Assembly: GCA_027579435.1 (NCBI GenBank)
Contig: JANBPK010000920.1
Location: 216,351 to 280,350, forward strand
Direction: 5' to 3'
DNA: 64,000 bases
From: Candolleomyces eurysporus
Lineage: Eukaryota > Basidiomycota > Agaricomycetes > Agaricales > Psathyrellaceae
The notes below the pieces were generated by a model. It was not told where the DNA came from and made no database searches. It saw nothing but the letters and a program-made list of their open reading frames with translations. Position numbers and translations under genes: made by a program. Positions within the stretch are counted from its first letter, which is position 1, and the number at the start of each line of letters is the position of its first letter. Positions 33,490-44,622 of this stretch are shown here, piece by piece.

Positions 33490-35275
33490 ATGAGGCGTCG
33501 GAGGTCGGTCTTCTTCTTCCTTTCATACTTGGTCTATCTAAACCGTCCCTTCGCCAGCCCCAAATGCACCTAGCCCCAATTTCCTGCTCAAGTGGTCAAA
33601 ACGAAATCCCCGTTTGCGTTCTCGGCAAATTATTATCTCAGATATCTATCTACCCCCTCCTCACGACCGACCCCCGCAATGGTGGTCCACAACGCCCCAC
33701 TGTCCCAAATCCACGTCTTTAAACGCTGGCATTTCATCACCCGCTCGATCCGCGGCTCTGGGCCACCGTTCATTTCTTCTGGCGTATTGCCGCCCCGATA
33801 CTTTCGACAATTTCTTTGAATACAAATTCAAAGCTGATCTCAAGAACAAGATGGACTGAAAGAGCTGTATATCGGCTGAAGAACCAATCCTAACCCAAGA
33901 AGACACCGCCCGCCTCTCGTTTGTCCAAGGCTCGCTGCACCTCAGCTTATCCGACAAGCATATTTTCTCCAACTCCTCCCCACCCATCACCGAGTTTGTC
34001 TTTACACTCCTTGACGTTGAATCCCTGGATTCGATGCTCTGCAGGCGATTCTGCCTAGGTTCAGAAGGGTTTCGACACAGGGCGTTCGAGCACCTCCGAA
34101 CGCGACGGTTGGAAGGGAACGGGTTCGTTCTGGAGAATAGGTTACTCATGCGCCCCTGCTGCAAGAGTTCGTTGAGAATCCCGGTGGAGAGGTTTTCACT
34201 CAGCTGGAGTGGGATGGCGCTTCGGCGGTGTCGTATCTCAACGACCCGCAGGACCGTTTGAATACAGATATGGTGTAGGGGTCGGTTAGGGGAACCGAGG
34301 TTGAGGAATTCGAGGATGGTTGTGAGTGGGGTGCGGTTGAAGCAAGCAGAATTGACTTATAAAAAGAGGAAGAAGAAGAGAGGATCGACCTACCCTACCT
34401 TCATGGAGTCGAACTCGATAAACGTATTTCCTCAAAGCCCACCTCAACTCTACACCTCTATCCTCCCCCTTTCGAATCCAACTGGTGGAAGATCGGGTAC
34501 CCCAGGTCCCACATACACCTTCCAAGAACCTGTTACACCCATTATAAAGCCAACACGAACCAGGAGTATCGCTCCAGCAGATAAGGAAGACCGAGGCGGG
34601 AGATGTATATTACTACCCACCGTGAACCCTAATCGAATGTTCGGGATGGTACCCGAGTTGAATCACCCAGTCTGCCTCGCGCCTCTGTTGAACTGCGATT
34701 GGCAAGTATTCGAACACTCGAGTGAGCAACGGGGGCTCGATAACAAGCTTCAGGACGCACTTACGCCTACCACCAGTTCCACTTCCCTGATCCACTCGAA
34801 CTCCACCTCCAACTCCACCCCCACTGAGTTCATTTCCAAACCCACTTCCAGCTCTCCCCTCACTAATCCCACTGTTGTTGGCGACAAAATATCGCAGAAC
34901 CAGAAGTGTTGTGTCCCAGCCTCCAGCCCCTAGAAATTCTCGGCCTCAACTCCGGTACGACTGGCTCTGCAGTACGAGCAGGCTCCTCGCGAGGATATGG
35001 CCAGGTTCCCTTGTTCGAGGGTCCTGTCTGCCTCCCATCTCGGACCCGGTTCGAACATGGTTTCGAATTTGGTTAAAGAGCGTCTTACCTAAGGAAGGGA
35101 TTGAGAGGAAGAGGGGGTGTGCGCAGCCTTTTGTTCTCTGGGAGAGTGTGGATATAAAGGTGGTGCGTTTGCTAGGATGCGGGGTCCATAGAGGTAACAA
35201 TGAAGCTAGCGAGGGAAGAGACGAAGAAGGAGAGCAAGGTGTACAGAGATACTGATTGAGGGAGGGATGCGTGTC
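33490..35275 (+). pseudogene. F-box pseudogene facing N12
   Basis: The leader exon starts ATGAGGCGTCGGAG at 33490 and has a donor GTCGGT at 33504, as in the copy at 48567. The F-box part reads DRPPAMVVHNAPLSQIHV near 33670-33720 with shifts; the LRR-like part and the segment PTEFISKPTSSSPL are readable in pieces. Near the end VLWESVDIKVVRLLGC and GEQGVQRY are kept. Many frameshifts and an N at 35300 just after the end. It converges on N12. Confidence 0.7.
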
Positions 35276-35534
35276 ACCAGGGTTGATTGATCACCCCANT
35301 TGTGCCCCCCCGAGCAACTCGCCTACTTCCTCCGAGCCGGCTACTAGTCGTTTCCTGTCAACGCGATTCATTTGACGGTACTGTGCTTATACCTTGCCTC
35401 ATACTAGAATTCGAAGTTCCATTGACCTTTGAATCTCCACTCGACGCCTCAACTGTCATATAGACGTGTACATATAAACAAATTCTCTGACAAATGTAAC
35501 CACCAGCGCAGACGAAAAGAATGAAAATCGAGGT

Positions 35535-37698
35535 TTATCGCCATGGACGTTTCTGGGACTTGGAGTTCCTCTTCGCCTTGGGGCTTGACGAAGAAGAGGA
35601 GGCGGTTGAAGGCTCTACCGGTGCTCCTGACACCCTCTCCTTGATGCCCTTTCTCGTCTTCTCCACCAAATCGTACGGTTCCTGCGGTGCGTCCTCACTT
35701 GCCTTCTGGACCAGATTAAGAAACTGGAACTCCTTGAAATCGCTACGATCCTGCCACGCATCAGATAAGTCCAAACGACGCAGAATAGGATAGCTCCAGA
35801 TTCTACAAGGTGCCTTGCAACGATTCTCGGGGCACTAAAGATGAAAGATAAAAGAAGATTTAATTTGACTCCAAGGTCTGGAAACAGTTGAGGGCAGCAC
35901 ATACCGAAGCATGAACATTTTTGAACAGGTTCCAGAGGGATCGACGCTCATTGCGCGTGATGGCCAACGACACCCACCAATCAGCGCTGGCTGGTGTAGG
36001 AAGGGACTCGGAATGTGCACTCCCCCATATTTGTGCGTCAATCGGAAGGCAGGCCAAGAATTGGAGGAAGCTTTCTGGGAATGAAGGTTGGGTCGCATCG
36101 CATCCCCCTTCGGTAATGTCAGATTCATGCCATAGAAGAGGTACAAGGGACAAGGCAAAACAGGAACTCACTTGCGCATGCCCGGATGAATCTATCCCAG
36201 AGAAATGGCTGGACATTTTTCCATTCAACGTACAACTTCCCGCAACGGCCCTCATCTTCGAGGAAGTCGATTAGTGATTTGTGGTAAAAGTCGTATCTAG
36301 TTGTTGCCTGATCACGGGGAGGAGGGATCCGAATTAATGAGTGAAGGTTCCCGAGCAAATGCTCGGCCTCATTACTCTCGTAGTCTGTTTGCAGAAGCAG
36401 ATTAACGGTGGAAGCTACGGAGAGGGTACGAATGGACTGGATTGAACCAGTAGAGAACCAGTCGATAATCTGGATCCACCGTATTGAAAGAGGTGGATCT
36501 GGACTTGACTCCAAGATGTGCGAGTACAACGCATCAAGTTGTTTGAGTGGATTTGAAGTAGTTGTCCGAGTCGCATTCATCTTTAAAATAGCTTGTAGCA
36601 AAGCCTTCGGAGGTTCTCGATGACCCGAGTCAAGAAACCGGATCACGGTTGCGGCGTAGATGAATTGGCCCGACGCATTCTTTACCAGAGTTTGAATGGC
36701 TCCTGGCGGAGGCCACGACGAAAGAAGGCCGTGACGACGACGAAGTCGATTGAACTGGGCTTCCAGGAAGAGAGTGATGTCAGCATCGGCGTTGTAATCT
36801 TCGTGTAGATCAAGCTTCTGGGCGAAGGGGGTAGGACTATTTTCAGGGTCAAAGAACTCGCGGAATACGCGCTCGGGACGGCTGGCAATGATAATACGGA
36901 AGGGGAAGGATGGATCCAACGATGCTTTGAGAAGAACTTGGAGAATCTCCAGCTGGTCCTGGTCGTTCGTTCGTGGTGAAAGGGATCTAGATTTCGATCC
37001 AGTAGCTGTGGTATCATGGTATTGCTCGGCCTCGCATTCATCCAGACCGTCAACGATGATAGCGCCTCGCAAACCAGGTCTCTCGGGGTGACGTTGGAGT
37101 TCCTGTAGAGGACCTAGGATGAGAACTTCCATCTGCGTGTGCAGATTTTTGTCGAAAATGTCCGAATTCGCTTCGACCGCTTTGGATATCTCGTCTCGCA
37201 GATCGGAATCATATCGCACGAGCTGGTGTGCGATGGTAGTTACAAGGGCAGTCTTGCGGCGCCTGCCGATCGATGCCGACCACGAAGCAAAGAAGAACGT
37301 CGCTGCGAGCACTCCATCCGATTTGCAGCGTCCAGACAGGGATCCCATAACAGCCGTCTTCCCAGTACCCGCGGGCCCAGTGACCCACTTGATCTTCCTC
37401 GGCCGATCAGATTCCCCATCCCCATCCACGATCCAGCTATACAAGTCGTCCTGAACGGCAACGCGAGTGTCGGGATGGCATTTCGGAGCATCGCAGCGCT
37501 CTGCGGAATCGTGGATGGCACTTGCTGCGATCCGGGCTTCGAGTTCTGTATATCACGGCGGGGGCCAGTCGAACACGCGAATATAGTACAGTACAGTCGA
37601 GCAGACTGACCTTTTAAAGGGCTTGCCAAGGAGTGACCATTGAAAACCTGGAAATTATCGATGTGGAAATCCTGAGCGCGGTTGAAGATTCTTGCCAT
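35535..37698 (-). CDS. NACHT NTPase (NLR-like) N12, intact, basic tail
   Basis: Model: complement(join(35535..35834,35905..36107,36172..37545,37611..37698)), 654 residues. Leader MARIFNRAQDFHIDNFQVF. Walker A GPAGTGKT at residues 86-93, Walker B AIIVDGLDECE near 191-201, sensor FRIIIASRPERVFREFF near 244-260, winged-helix end YDFYHKSLIDFL near 446-457. The variable window at about 385-409 reads IIDWFSTGSIQSIRTLSV between two conserved blocks. Exon 3 starts RGCDATQPSFPESF and has SADWW. Exon 4 opens with Cys 556, 561 and 565, then a helical stretch (NLVQKASEDAPQEPYDLVEK), a Ser run and the end KAKRNSKSQKRPWR, which looks like a nuclear localisation signal. Introns are 65, 64 and 70 bp. It is one of the four copies most alike to each other (N12, N13, N14, N16). 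Confidence 0.92.
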
Positions 37699-37760
37699 GA
37701 GGTAGGCGTAGTGGCGGAAGGGAGGAGATCGCGAATTGGCCTGTTCCAATGCTTTATTAG

Positions 37761-37815
37761 GACTCCGCCTCGTGTAAGGCAATCTGTTTGGGCACTGTTT
37801 GTTGAGCGTCGAACG
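37761..37815 (-). promoter_or_regulatory. Conserved upstream block of N12
   Basis: Plus-strand order: ACTCCGCCTCGTGTAAGG, AATCTGTTTGGGC, CTGTTTGTTGAGCGTCGAAC. It starts 63 bp upstream of the ATG. Confidence 0.55.
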
Positions 37816-38059
37816 CCCCCAGCAGCCGGAATTTGACACTGCTGTCCGCAGCCCCTTGTCCGAGAACCTAGTTCGGAAATGAACTTCTCTTCATGTTTTT
37901 CCATGAAAAACGTATGGATGCATCATATTAATCCGGACATTGAATGCAAAGATGACACGCTTGACTGCCAGGCTCGCCCTATTGAGTAGCCCTTGCCGTA
38001 GTAGTGTCAAGCACGGCCTTGAACACCCTTGCCAACCCTGATATGAAGCTTAACTGTTC

Positions 38060-38800
38060 CCCAAATTGCCCTATAGAACAGATATCTCAGGTTACTGCAG
38101 AATTGGAGTGATTCGACGCATTTGGTGGTGCGTATTTAAACAACCTGTAGGACGTTCCGAGGGTAGGTGTGGTGTAGAACGTGGTCGAGGCAACGATTCA
38201 GACCCGAGGCTGCGGAGTTCGAAGACGGCGGTGAGAGGGGTTGTGGTCGAAGCAGGCAGGGTTGCGTTATCACGAGAGGAGGAGGAAGAGAAGGAAGAGA
38301 GGATCGACTTACCCTAGCCCCATACAGCCCAGTCGAACCCAGATCCGGGTACCTGAAAATCCTCTTCGAGTTGATCTTCATCCTCCTCTCTCAAAATTGA
38401 TTTACCCAACGCGAATCAGAATTATCGCTCCAGAAGATATGAAAGAACGAGCAAGATTGTCTTGTCTGCCTCATACTATTGCCAAACCGCGATTGGAGAG
38501 TATTAGAACTCTTGAGTGACTGGAATTTGATGACTTGGTTTAAGATGGGCTTACTCGTACCACCAGTTCCACTTTCGCACCCACTTTAAATTCCGTCCTC
38601 ACGTCCACCGGGTCTACTCTCAAACCCACATCCAACTCTCCCCTCGGCAGCACTGCTGTTAGTGACGACAAGAATGTTGCAGAACCAGAAGCGTTATGCT
38701 GAACACCCAGGGAATAGACTCCGGTACGATTGGCTCCGCTGCACAAACGGGTCCCCGGTGAGAATGGGTACGTTCTCTGGTCGTTTCTCTTCCACATGGT
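38060..38800 (+). pseudogene. F-box fragments facing N13
   Basis: Pieces of the F-box gene remain: near 38150-38230 the segment after the LRR start (GGACGTTCCGAGGGTAGGTG), near 38280-38340 the acidic region and its downstream part, and near 38600-38760 the Ser/Thr-rich segment and the RLAPLHKRVPGENGYV counterpart. The F-box core itself is missing. Close match to 49240-49850, so both stem from one recent copy. Confidence 0.65.
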
Positions 38801-38963
38801 TCATCTGACGGTACTGGAACATCAACCCTGTACTTACATGATCCTCGGTTGGTACCAGAATTTCGAAGTGCCCTTGCTGGATCTCCACTCAGCGCCTAAA
38901 CCGCCATCTATAAGAAGTCCATGCACAGACAAATTATCCACGGGAAGAACAAACATTGAAATA

Positions 38964-41126
38964 CTATCGCCTTAGACGTTTCTGAGAATTGGAGTTCCTC
39001 TCTGCATTGGCGTTTGACAAAGAAGACGCGTTTGAATACTCTGCAACAATAACTGCTGCTCCCGACGCCTTCCTCTTGACGCCCTTACTTGTCTTCTCAA
39101 CTATGCCATGAGCCTGTTCCTGCTGTGCGCTCTCTCTTGCCTTCTCCACCAAACCAAAAAACTGCCTCCGCTGTGACTCGCTACGATCTAGCCAAGCGTC
39201 AGATGATCCCAAATGACCGAGAATTGAACGGCTCCAGATTCTACAAGCCCGCTTGCAACAATTCCAGGGGCACTAAAGATGAAGGATAAAGGAAGATTGA
39301 GTTTGACTCCGAGTTTGGAAACAATCGAGGGATGCACATACCGAAGCGTGAACCCTCTTGAACATGTACCAGAGAGGCCAATCTTCCCTGTACCCAATGG
39401 CCAACGACACCCACCAATCAGCGCTGGCTGGTGTAGGAAGGGTCCCGGGGTGTGTGCTGCCCTCACACAATGTTGTGTCGGATGGAAGGCAGGCCAAGAA
39501 TGCAAGGAACCTTTCTGGGAATGAAACGTGGGGCACATCGCATCCCCCTTCAAGACCATTGTGTCAGATTTGCACTACGAAAGAGACACCAAAACTAAAG
39601 CAAAAATAAACTCACTTGCAGATGCCCGAATGAATCTATCCCAGACAAACGTCTGAATGTCAGCCCATTTAACATACAATTTCCCACAACGGTGACTGTC
39701 TTCGAGGAAGTCAATCAATGATTTATGGTAAAAGTCGTATCTAGCTGGCACCTGATCGCTGGGAGGTATCTTAATCAGCGAGTGGAGGTTGCCGAGCAAG
39801 TGCTCAGCCTCGTTACCATCCGGGTCGGTTTGCAGAAGCAGATTGATGTTGGAAGCTACGGATAGGTTGAGAATGGAATTGTCCTCGTGAGTAGAGTACC
39901 AGGAGATGGTCTGAATCCACCGTATCGAAAGAGGCGGTTCTGGGCTTGACTCCAAGATGTGCGAGTACAACGCATCAAGTTGTTCAAGTGGGTTTGAGGC
40001 GGTTGTCCGAGTTGTTTCCATCTTCAAAATCGCCTCCAGCAAGACCTTTGGAGGTTCTCGACGACCCGAGTCAAGGACCCGGATGACGGTTGCGGCGTAG
40101 ATAAATTGGCCCGATGCATTCCTTACCAGAGTTTGAATGACTCCTAGGGGTGGCCATGAGGAAGGAAGCTGATAACGACGACGAAGTCGATTAAACTGGG
40201 CTTCGAGAAAGAGGGTAATGTCAGCGTCGGCGTTATACTCTTCGTGTAAATCGAGTTTGTGGGCAAAGGTGATAGGAGTGTTTTCGGGATCGAAGAATTC
40301 GCGAAATACGCGCTCGGGACGGCTGGCGATGATGATACGGAAAGGAAAGGACGAGTCTGACGATGCTGCTTGAAGAACTTGGAGGATTTCTATCTGGTCG
40401 TCGGCGTCCTTTCGAGCAAGTTTGCCCCGCGCGTTGGAAATTGTGGTATCGTGGTATTGCTCTGCCTCGCATTCATCCAGACCATCAATGATGATAGCAC
40501 CCCGTAAAACAGGTCTGTCGGGATGACGTGCGATTTCCTGTAGAGGACCTAGGACGAGGACCTCCATCTGCGTGTGGAGATTTTTGTCGAAAACGTCCGA
40601 ATTTGCGTCGACCGCTTTGGATATCTCGTCTCGCAGATCGGGATGGTATCGCGCGAGCTGGTGTGCAATGGTAGCTACAAGGGCAGTCTTGCGGCGCCTG
40701 CCAATCGACGCTGACCACGACGCAAAGAAGAACGTCGCTGCGAGCACTCCACCTGATTTGCAGCGTTCGGACAGGGATCCCATAACAGCTGTCTTCCCAG
40801 TACCCGCCGGCCCAGTAACCCACTTTATCTTCTTCGGCCGGTCAGGTTCCTCGTCCCCATCCACGATCCAGCTGTACAAGTCGTCCTGAACGGCAACGCG
40901 AGTGTCGGGATGGCATTTCGGAGCATCGCAGCGCTCCCTAGAGTCGTGGATGGCGCCCGCTGCGATCTCAGCCTTGAGTCCTTCACATCACAACAGGTTA
41001 ATCGAGTGCTCGAGTAGAGACCCACGAGGAAGACTGACTGTCCAACGGGTTTGCCCAAGGGTTTCCACTGAAAACCTGGAAGTTATCGATGTGGAAATCG
41101 TGGGCGCGGTCAAAATTTCTTGCCAT
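38964..41126 (-). CDS. NACHT NTPase (NLR-like) N13, intact, basic tail
   Basis: Model: complement(join(38964..39272,39342..39547,39616..40980,41039..41126)), 655 residues. Leader MARNFDRAHDFHIDNFQVF. Walker A GPAGTGKT and Walker B AIIIDGLDECE. The variable window reads TISWYSTHEDNSILNLSV. Exon 2 begins RLKAEIAAGAIHDSRERC; its acceptor (GTGAAG) differs from the usual TATACAG and is the least certain boundary. Exon 3 starts RGCDVPHVSFPERF and has SADWW. Exon 4 (residue 554 on) is CPWNCCKRACRIWSRSILGH, followed by DRSESQRRQFFGLVEKARES, a linker, and the end NSNSQKRLRR. The tail is rich in Lys, Arg and Gln and could form a coiled helix plus a nuclear localisation signal. Confidence 0.9.
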
Positions 41127-41200
41127 GCAGAGGGTGAAGTAGAGGAAGGGAGACAATAACGATTTTGGCTGTTGTGATTTCACAGCAACGTTTTGATAGC

Positions 41201-41282
41201 ACTCCGCCTCGTGTGGTCCGAGAAATTATCTGTTTGTGCATTGTTTGTTGAGCGTCTAGCGCCCATCTGACGGCCGGAATTC
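41201..41282 (-). promoter_or_regulatory. Conserved upstream block of N13 (best example)
   Basis: Plus-strand order: ACTCCGCCTCGTGTGG, TTATCTGTTTGTGC, TTGTTTGTTGAGCGTCTAGC, CCATCTGACGG. A CACAGCAACG segment lies just before it (41181-41190), as at N7, N8 and N12-like copies. It starts 75 bp upstream of the ATG. Confidence 0.6.
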
Positions 41283-41718
41283 AACACCGCTGTACGAGAA
41301 CCTTCTCCTCGTGTCGATAAATAATTGGATCCAGGCATTCAATGGGCTGGGATGATCGGCTCGCCCTATTGAACGGCCTTCACCATAATGAAGCATAACC
41401 TTCAAACATGTTTCTTGACCCCAACATAAAAGTTTCAATCTGCCCAAACTACTCTCTAGATTAGATATCTCGGACTGAGAGACGTACATGCTATCGAGTT
41501 AAACAGGCCAGTGACAAAATCAACCCACGCTCTAGATCCTTCTTGTGAATATATACTATACAAGTTGTACATTACATTGTCTTGTACTAGAATTTCGAGG
41601 TCCCTTTGACCCTTGAATCTCCGCTCGATGCCTCAACCGTCATATAGACATGTACATATAGACAGATTCTGATAAATGTATTCATCAATGCAGACGAAGA
41701 GAATGAAAAATCTCGATT

Positions 41719-43872
41719 TTATCGCCATGAAGGTTTCTGGGACTTGGAGGTCTTCTTTGCCTGCGGGTTTGATGAAGAGGAGGCGGTTGAAGACTCTGCG
41801 GGTGCTTCCAACACCCTCTCCTTGATGACCTTTCTTGCCTTCTCAAACAAGCTGTGCTCCTGCTGCATGTCCTCTCTTGCCTTCTGGATCAAATCCAAAA
41901 ACTGGGACTCCTTGAGACCGCTACAAGCTCGCCGCGCATTCAAAAATCCCAAACGACACAGAATGGGACCGCTCCAGATTCTACAAGCCGGCTTGCAATC
42001 ATTCAGGCGGCACTGAAGGTGAAAGACAAAAGAAGGTTGAGTTTGATTCCAGGGTCTGGAAACAATTGAGGGCGGCACATACTGAATAATGAACACATTC
42101 GAAAAGCTTCCAGAGGGATCGATCTTCATTGCGCGTAATGGCCAACGACACCCACCAATCAGCGCTGGCTGGTGCAGGAAGGATCTTAGAATATGCCCCT
42201 CCCCACATCACTGAGTCAATTGGAAGGCGGGCCAAGAATTGGAGGAAGGTATCTGGGAATGAAAGCTGGGTCGCATTGCATCCTCCTTCAGTGCCATTGT
42301 GTCAGAATCGTGCTGTAGAAGAGGCATAAGGACTAAAGCAAAAGATAAACTCACTTGCACATGCCCGAATGAATCTGTCCCAGATAAACACTAGGAAGTC
42401 ATCCCATGCAAAGTGCAGTTTCCCGCAGCGTTCATCGTCTTTGATAAAGTCGATTAGTGATCTGTGGTAAAATTTGTATCTAGTTGTCGCCTGATCACGG
42501 GGAGGAGGGACCTGAATCAATGAGTGAAGGTTCCCGAGCAAATGCTCAGCTTCGTTACTCTCTTGGTCCGTTTGCAGAAGTAGATTGATGGTGGAAGCTA
42601 CACACATGGTACGAATGGACACAAATGTGCCAGCACAGAACCATTCGATAGTCCGGATCCACCGTATTGAAAGAGGTGGATCTGGACTTGACTCCAAGAT
42701 GTGCGAGTACAGCGCATCAAGTTGTTTGAGTGGGTTCGAGGTAGCTTTCCGAGTCGCATTCATCTTTAAAATAGCCTCTAGCAAAGCCTTCGGAGGTTCT
42801 CGCTGACCCTTGTCAAGATACCGGATCACGGTTGCGGCGTAGATGAACTGGCCCGACGCATTCTTCACCAGAGTTTGAATGGTTCCTGGCGGAGGCCACG
42901 AGGAAAGAAGGCCGTGGCGACGACGAAGTCGATTGAACTGGGCTTCCAGGAAGAGAGTTATGTCAGCATCGGCGTTGTATTCTTCGTGTAAATCGAGTTT
43001 CTGGGCGAAGGGGGCAGGACTGGTTTCAGGGTCAAAGAATTCGCGAAATACGCGCTCGGGACGGCTGGCAATGATAATACGGAAGGGGAAGGAAGGATCC
43101 AACGATGCTTTTTGAAGAACTTGGAGGATTTCCAGCTGGTCCTGATCGTTTGTTCGTGCTAGCAGGGATTCAAATTTTGATCCAGTAGCTGTAGTGTCGT
43201 GGTATTGCTCGGCCTCGCATTCATCCACACCGTCAATGATGATGGCGCCCCGCAAACTAGGCCTGTCGCGATGATGTGCGATTTTCTGGAGAGGACCCAG
43301 AACGAGGACTTCCATCTGCGTGTGCAGTCTTTTGTTGAAAATGTCTGAGTTCGCGTCGATTGCTTTAGATATCTCTTCCCGCAGATCAGGATCGTATCGC
43401 GCGAGCTGGTGTGCGAGGGTAGTCACAAGTGCGGTCTTCCGGCGCCTGCCAATCGATGCTGACCACGATGCGAAGAAGAATGTCGCTGCGAGCACTCCAC
43501 CTGCTTCACAGCGTTCGGACAGCGATCCCATGATAGCCGTCTTCCCAGTACCCGCGGGCCCAGTAACCCACTTGATTTTCTTCGGCTGATCAGGTTCCCC
43601 ATCCACGATCCAACTGTACAAGTCGTCCTGTACGGCGACGCGAGTGTCGGGATGGCATTTCGGAGCATCGCAACACTCTGCGGAGTCGTAGATGGCGCCT
43701 GCTGCGGCTTGGGCCTCGAGCTCTGTAGAATACGACAGGGTCAGTCAAATACTGGATTACAGCAAGACCAAGCAGACTGACTTTCTAAGGGATTTGATGA
43801 GGGGTACCCACCAAAAACCTGGAAGTTATCGATACGGAAATCCTGGGCACGGTCGAAGATTTTTGCTGCCAT
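41719..43872 (-). CDS. NACHT NTPase (NLR-like) N14, intact, basic tail
   Basis: Model: complement(join(41719..42012,42083..42285,42355..43722,43782..43872)), 651 residues. Leader MAAKIFDRAQDFRIDNFQVF, with one extra residue near the start. The linker before Walker A is shortened (VDGEPDQPKK). Walker A GPAGTGKTAIMG, Walker B AIIIDGVDECE. The variable window reads TIEWFCAGTFVSIRTMCV. The pre-NACHT signature is IYDSAECCDAPKC. Exon 3 starts RGCNATQLSFPDTF with SADWW. Exon 4 (residue 555 on) is CRLNDCKPACRIWSGPILCR: the Pro after the first Cys and the aromatic are lost but all three Cys remain. The tail has FEKARKVIKERV, a Ser run and KKTSKSQKPSWR. The only F-box trace in front is the convergent spacer at about 41590-41680. 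Confidence 0.92.
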
Positions 43873-43930
43873 GAGGCGGGTGTAGTGGAGGGAAGAGATC
43901 ACGAATTGGCCTGTTCTGACGCTTTATTAG

Positions 43931-43985
43931 TACTCTGCCTCGTGTTGGGAAAGCGATCTGTTAGGGCATTGTTTGTTGAGCTAGA
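43931..43985 (-). promoter_or_regulatory. Conserved upstream block of N14
   Basis: Plus-strand order: ACTCTGCCTCGTGTTGG, ATCTGTTAGGGC, TTGTTTGTTGAGC. The final CGTCTAACG part is altered. It starts 59 bp upstream of the ATG. Confidence 0.5.
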
Positions 43986-44508
43986 ACCCATCCTCAGACA
44001 CTGCTGTTCACAGCTCCTTGTGAAAACCTGGCTCAATATATTTCATCATCATGAAGAACGTGTGAATGCATCATATTAAAGCAGACACTGAATGCGGAGA
44101 TGAAAAGCTCGGCTGATAGGCTCGCCCCACAGCCCTCCGAGTCACTGTGGTGGTGTTAAGCATGGCCTCGGACACATCTCTGAACCCGAATATAAAGTTG
44201 CCCTTCACCCCAAATTGCCCTTCAGAACAGAGATCTCCGATTGATGGGTGCGTATTTGTTGAGTGAGAGAGAGGTCAGTCACACTTGTATTACAAGAGAA
44301 TCGCATACAAGCGAAAAGACTCGGTTCTCGTCAACGTCATTCATTTGATAATCCTGTAGACCGGTGGTATAACAAAAGCTTCTCTTTACGTATCCCGACT
44401 CGACCATGATTTCTTGGGGGGGCGTTTTTATACAGACAGATTCTCTACCGACTTTGACTACCGGCCTGCGCAGATAACGAGATAAGTTAGAATTAAAGGA
44501 TAAGTTCA
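43986..44508. other. Spacer with F-box 3' trace
   Basis: 44330-44460 matches the convergent spacer of other pairs (GTCAACGTCATTCATTTGA; CTGTAGACCGGTGGTAT, compare 4740-4780). No F-box coding part is left, and nothing else is recognisable. Confidence 0.4.
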
Positions 44509-44622
44509 TTATGGATGATTCTGAGACTTGGAGTCCTGGGCTTTGACGAGGCGGCTCAAGATTGCAGCAGTGCTCGCCGCTCCCAAAGTCCTCTTTCTTT
44601 CTGTCTTCACTAAGCCATATAC

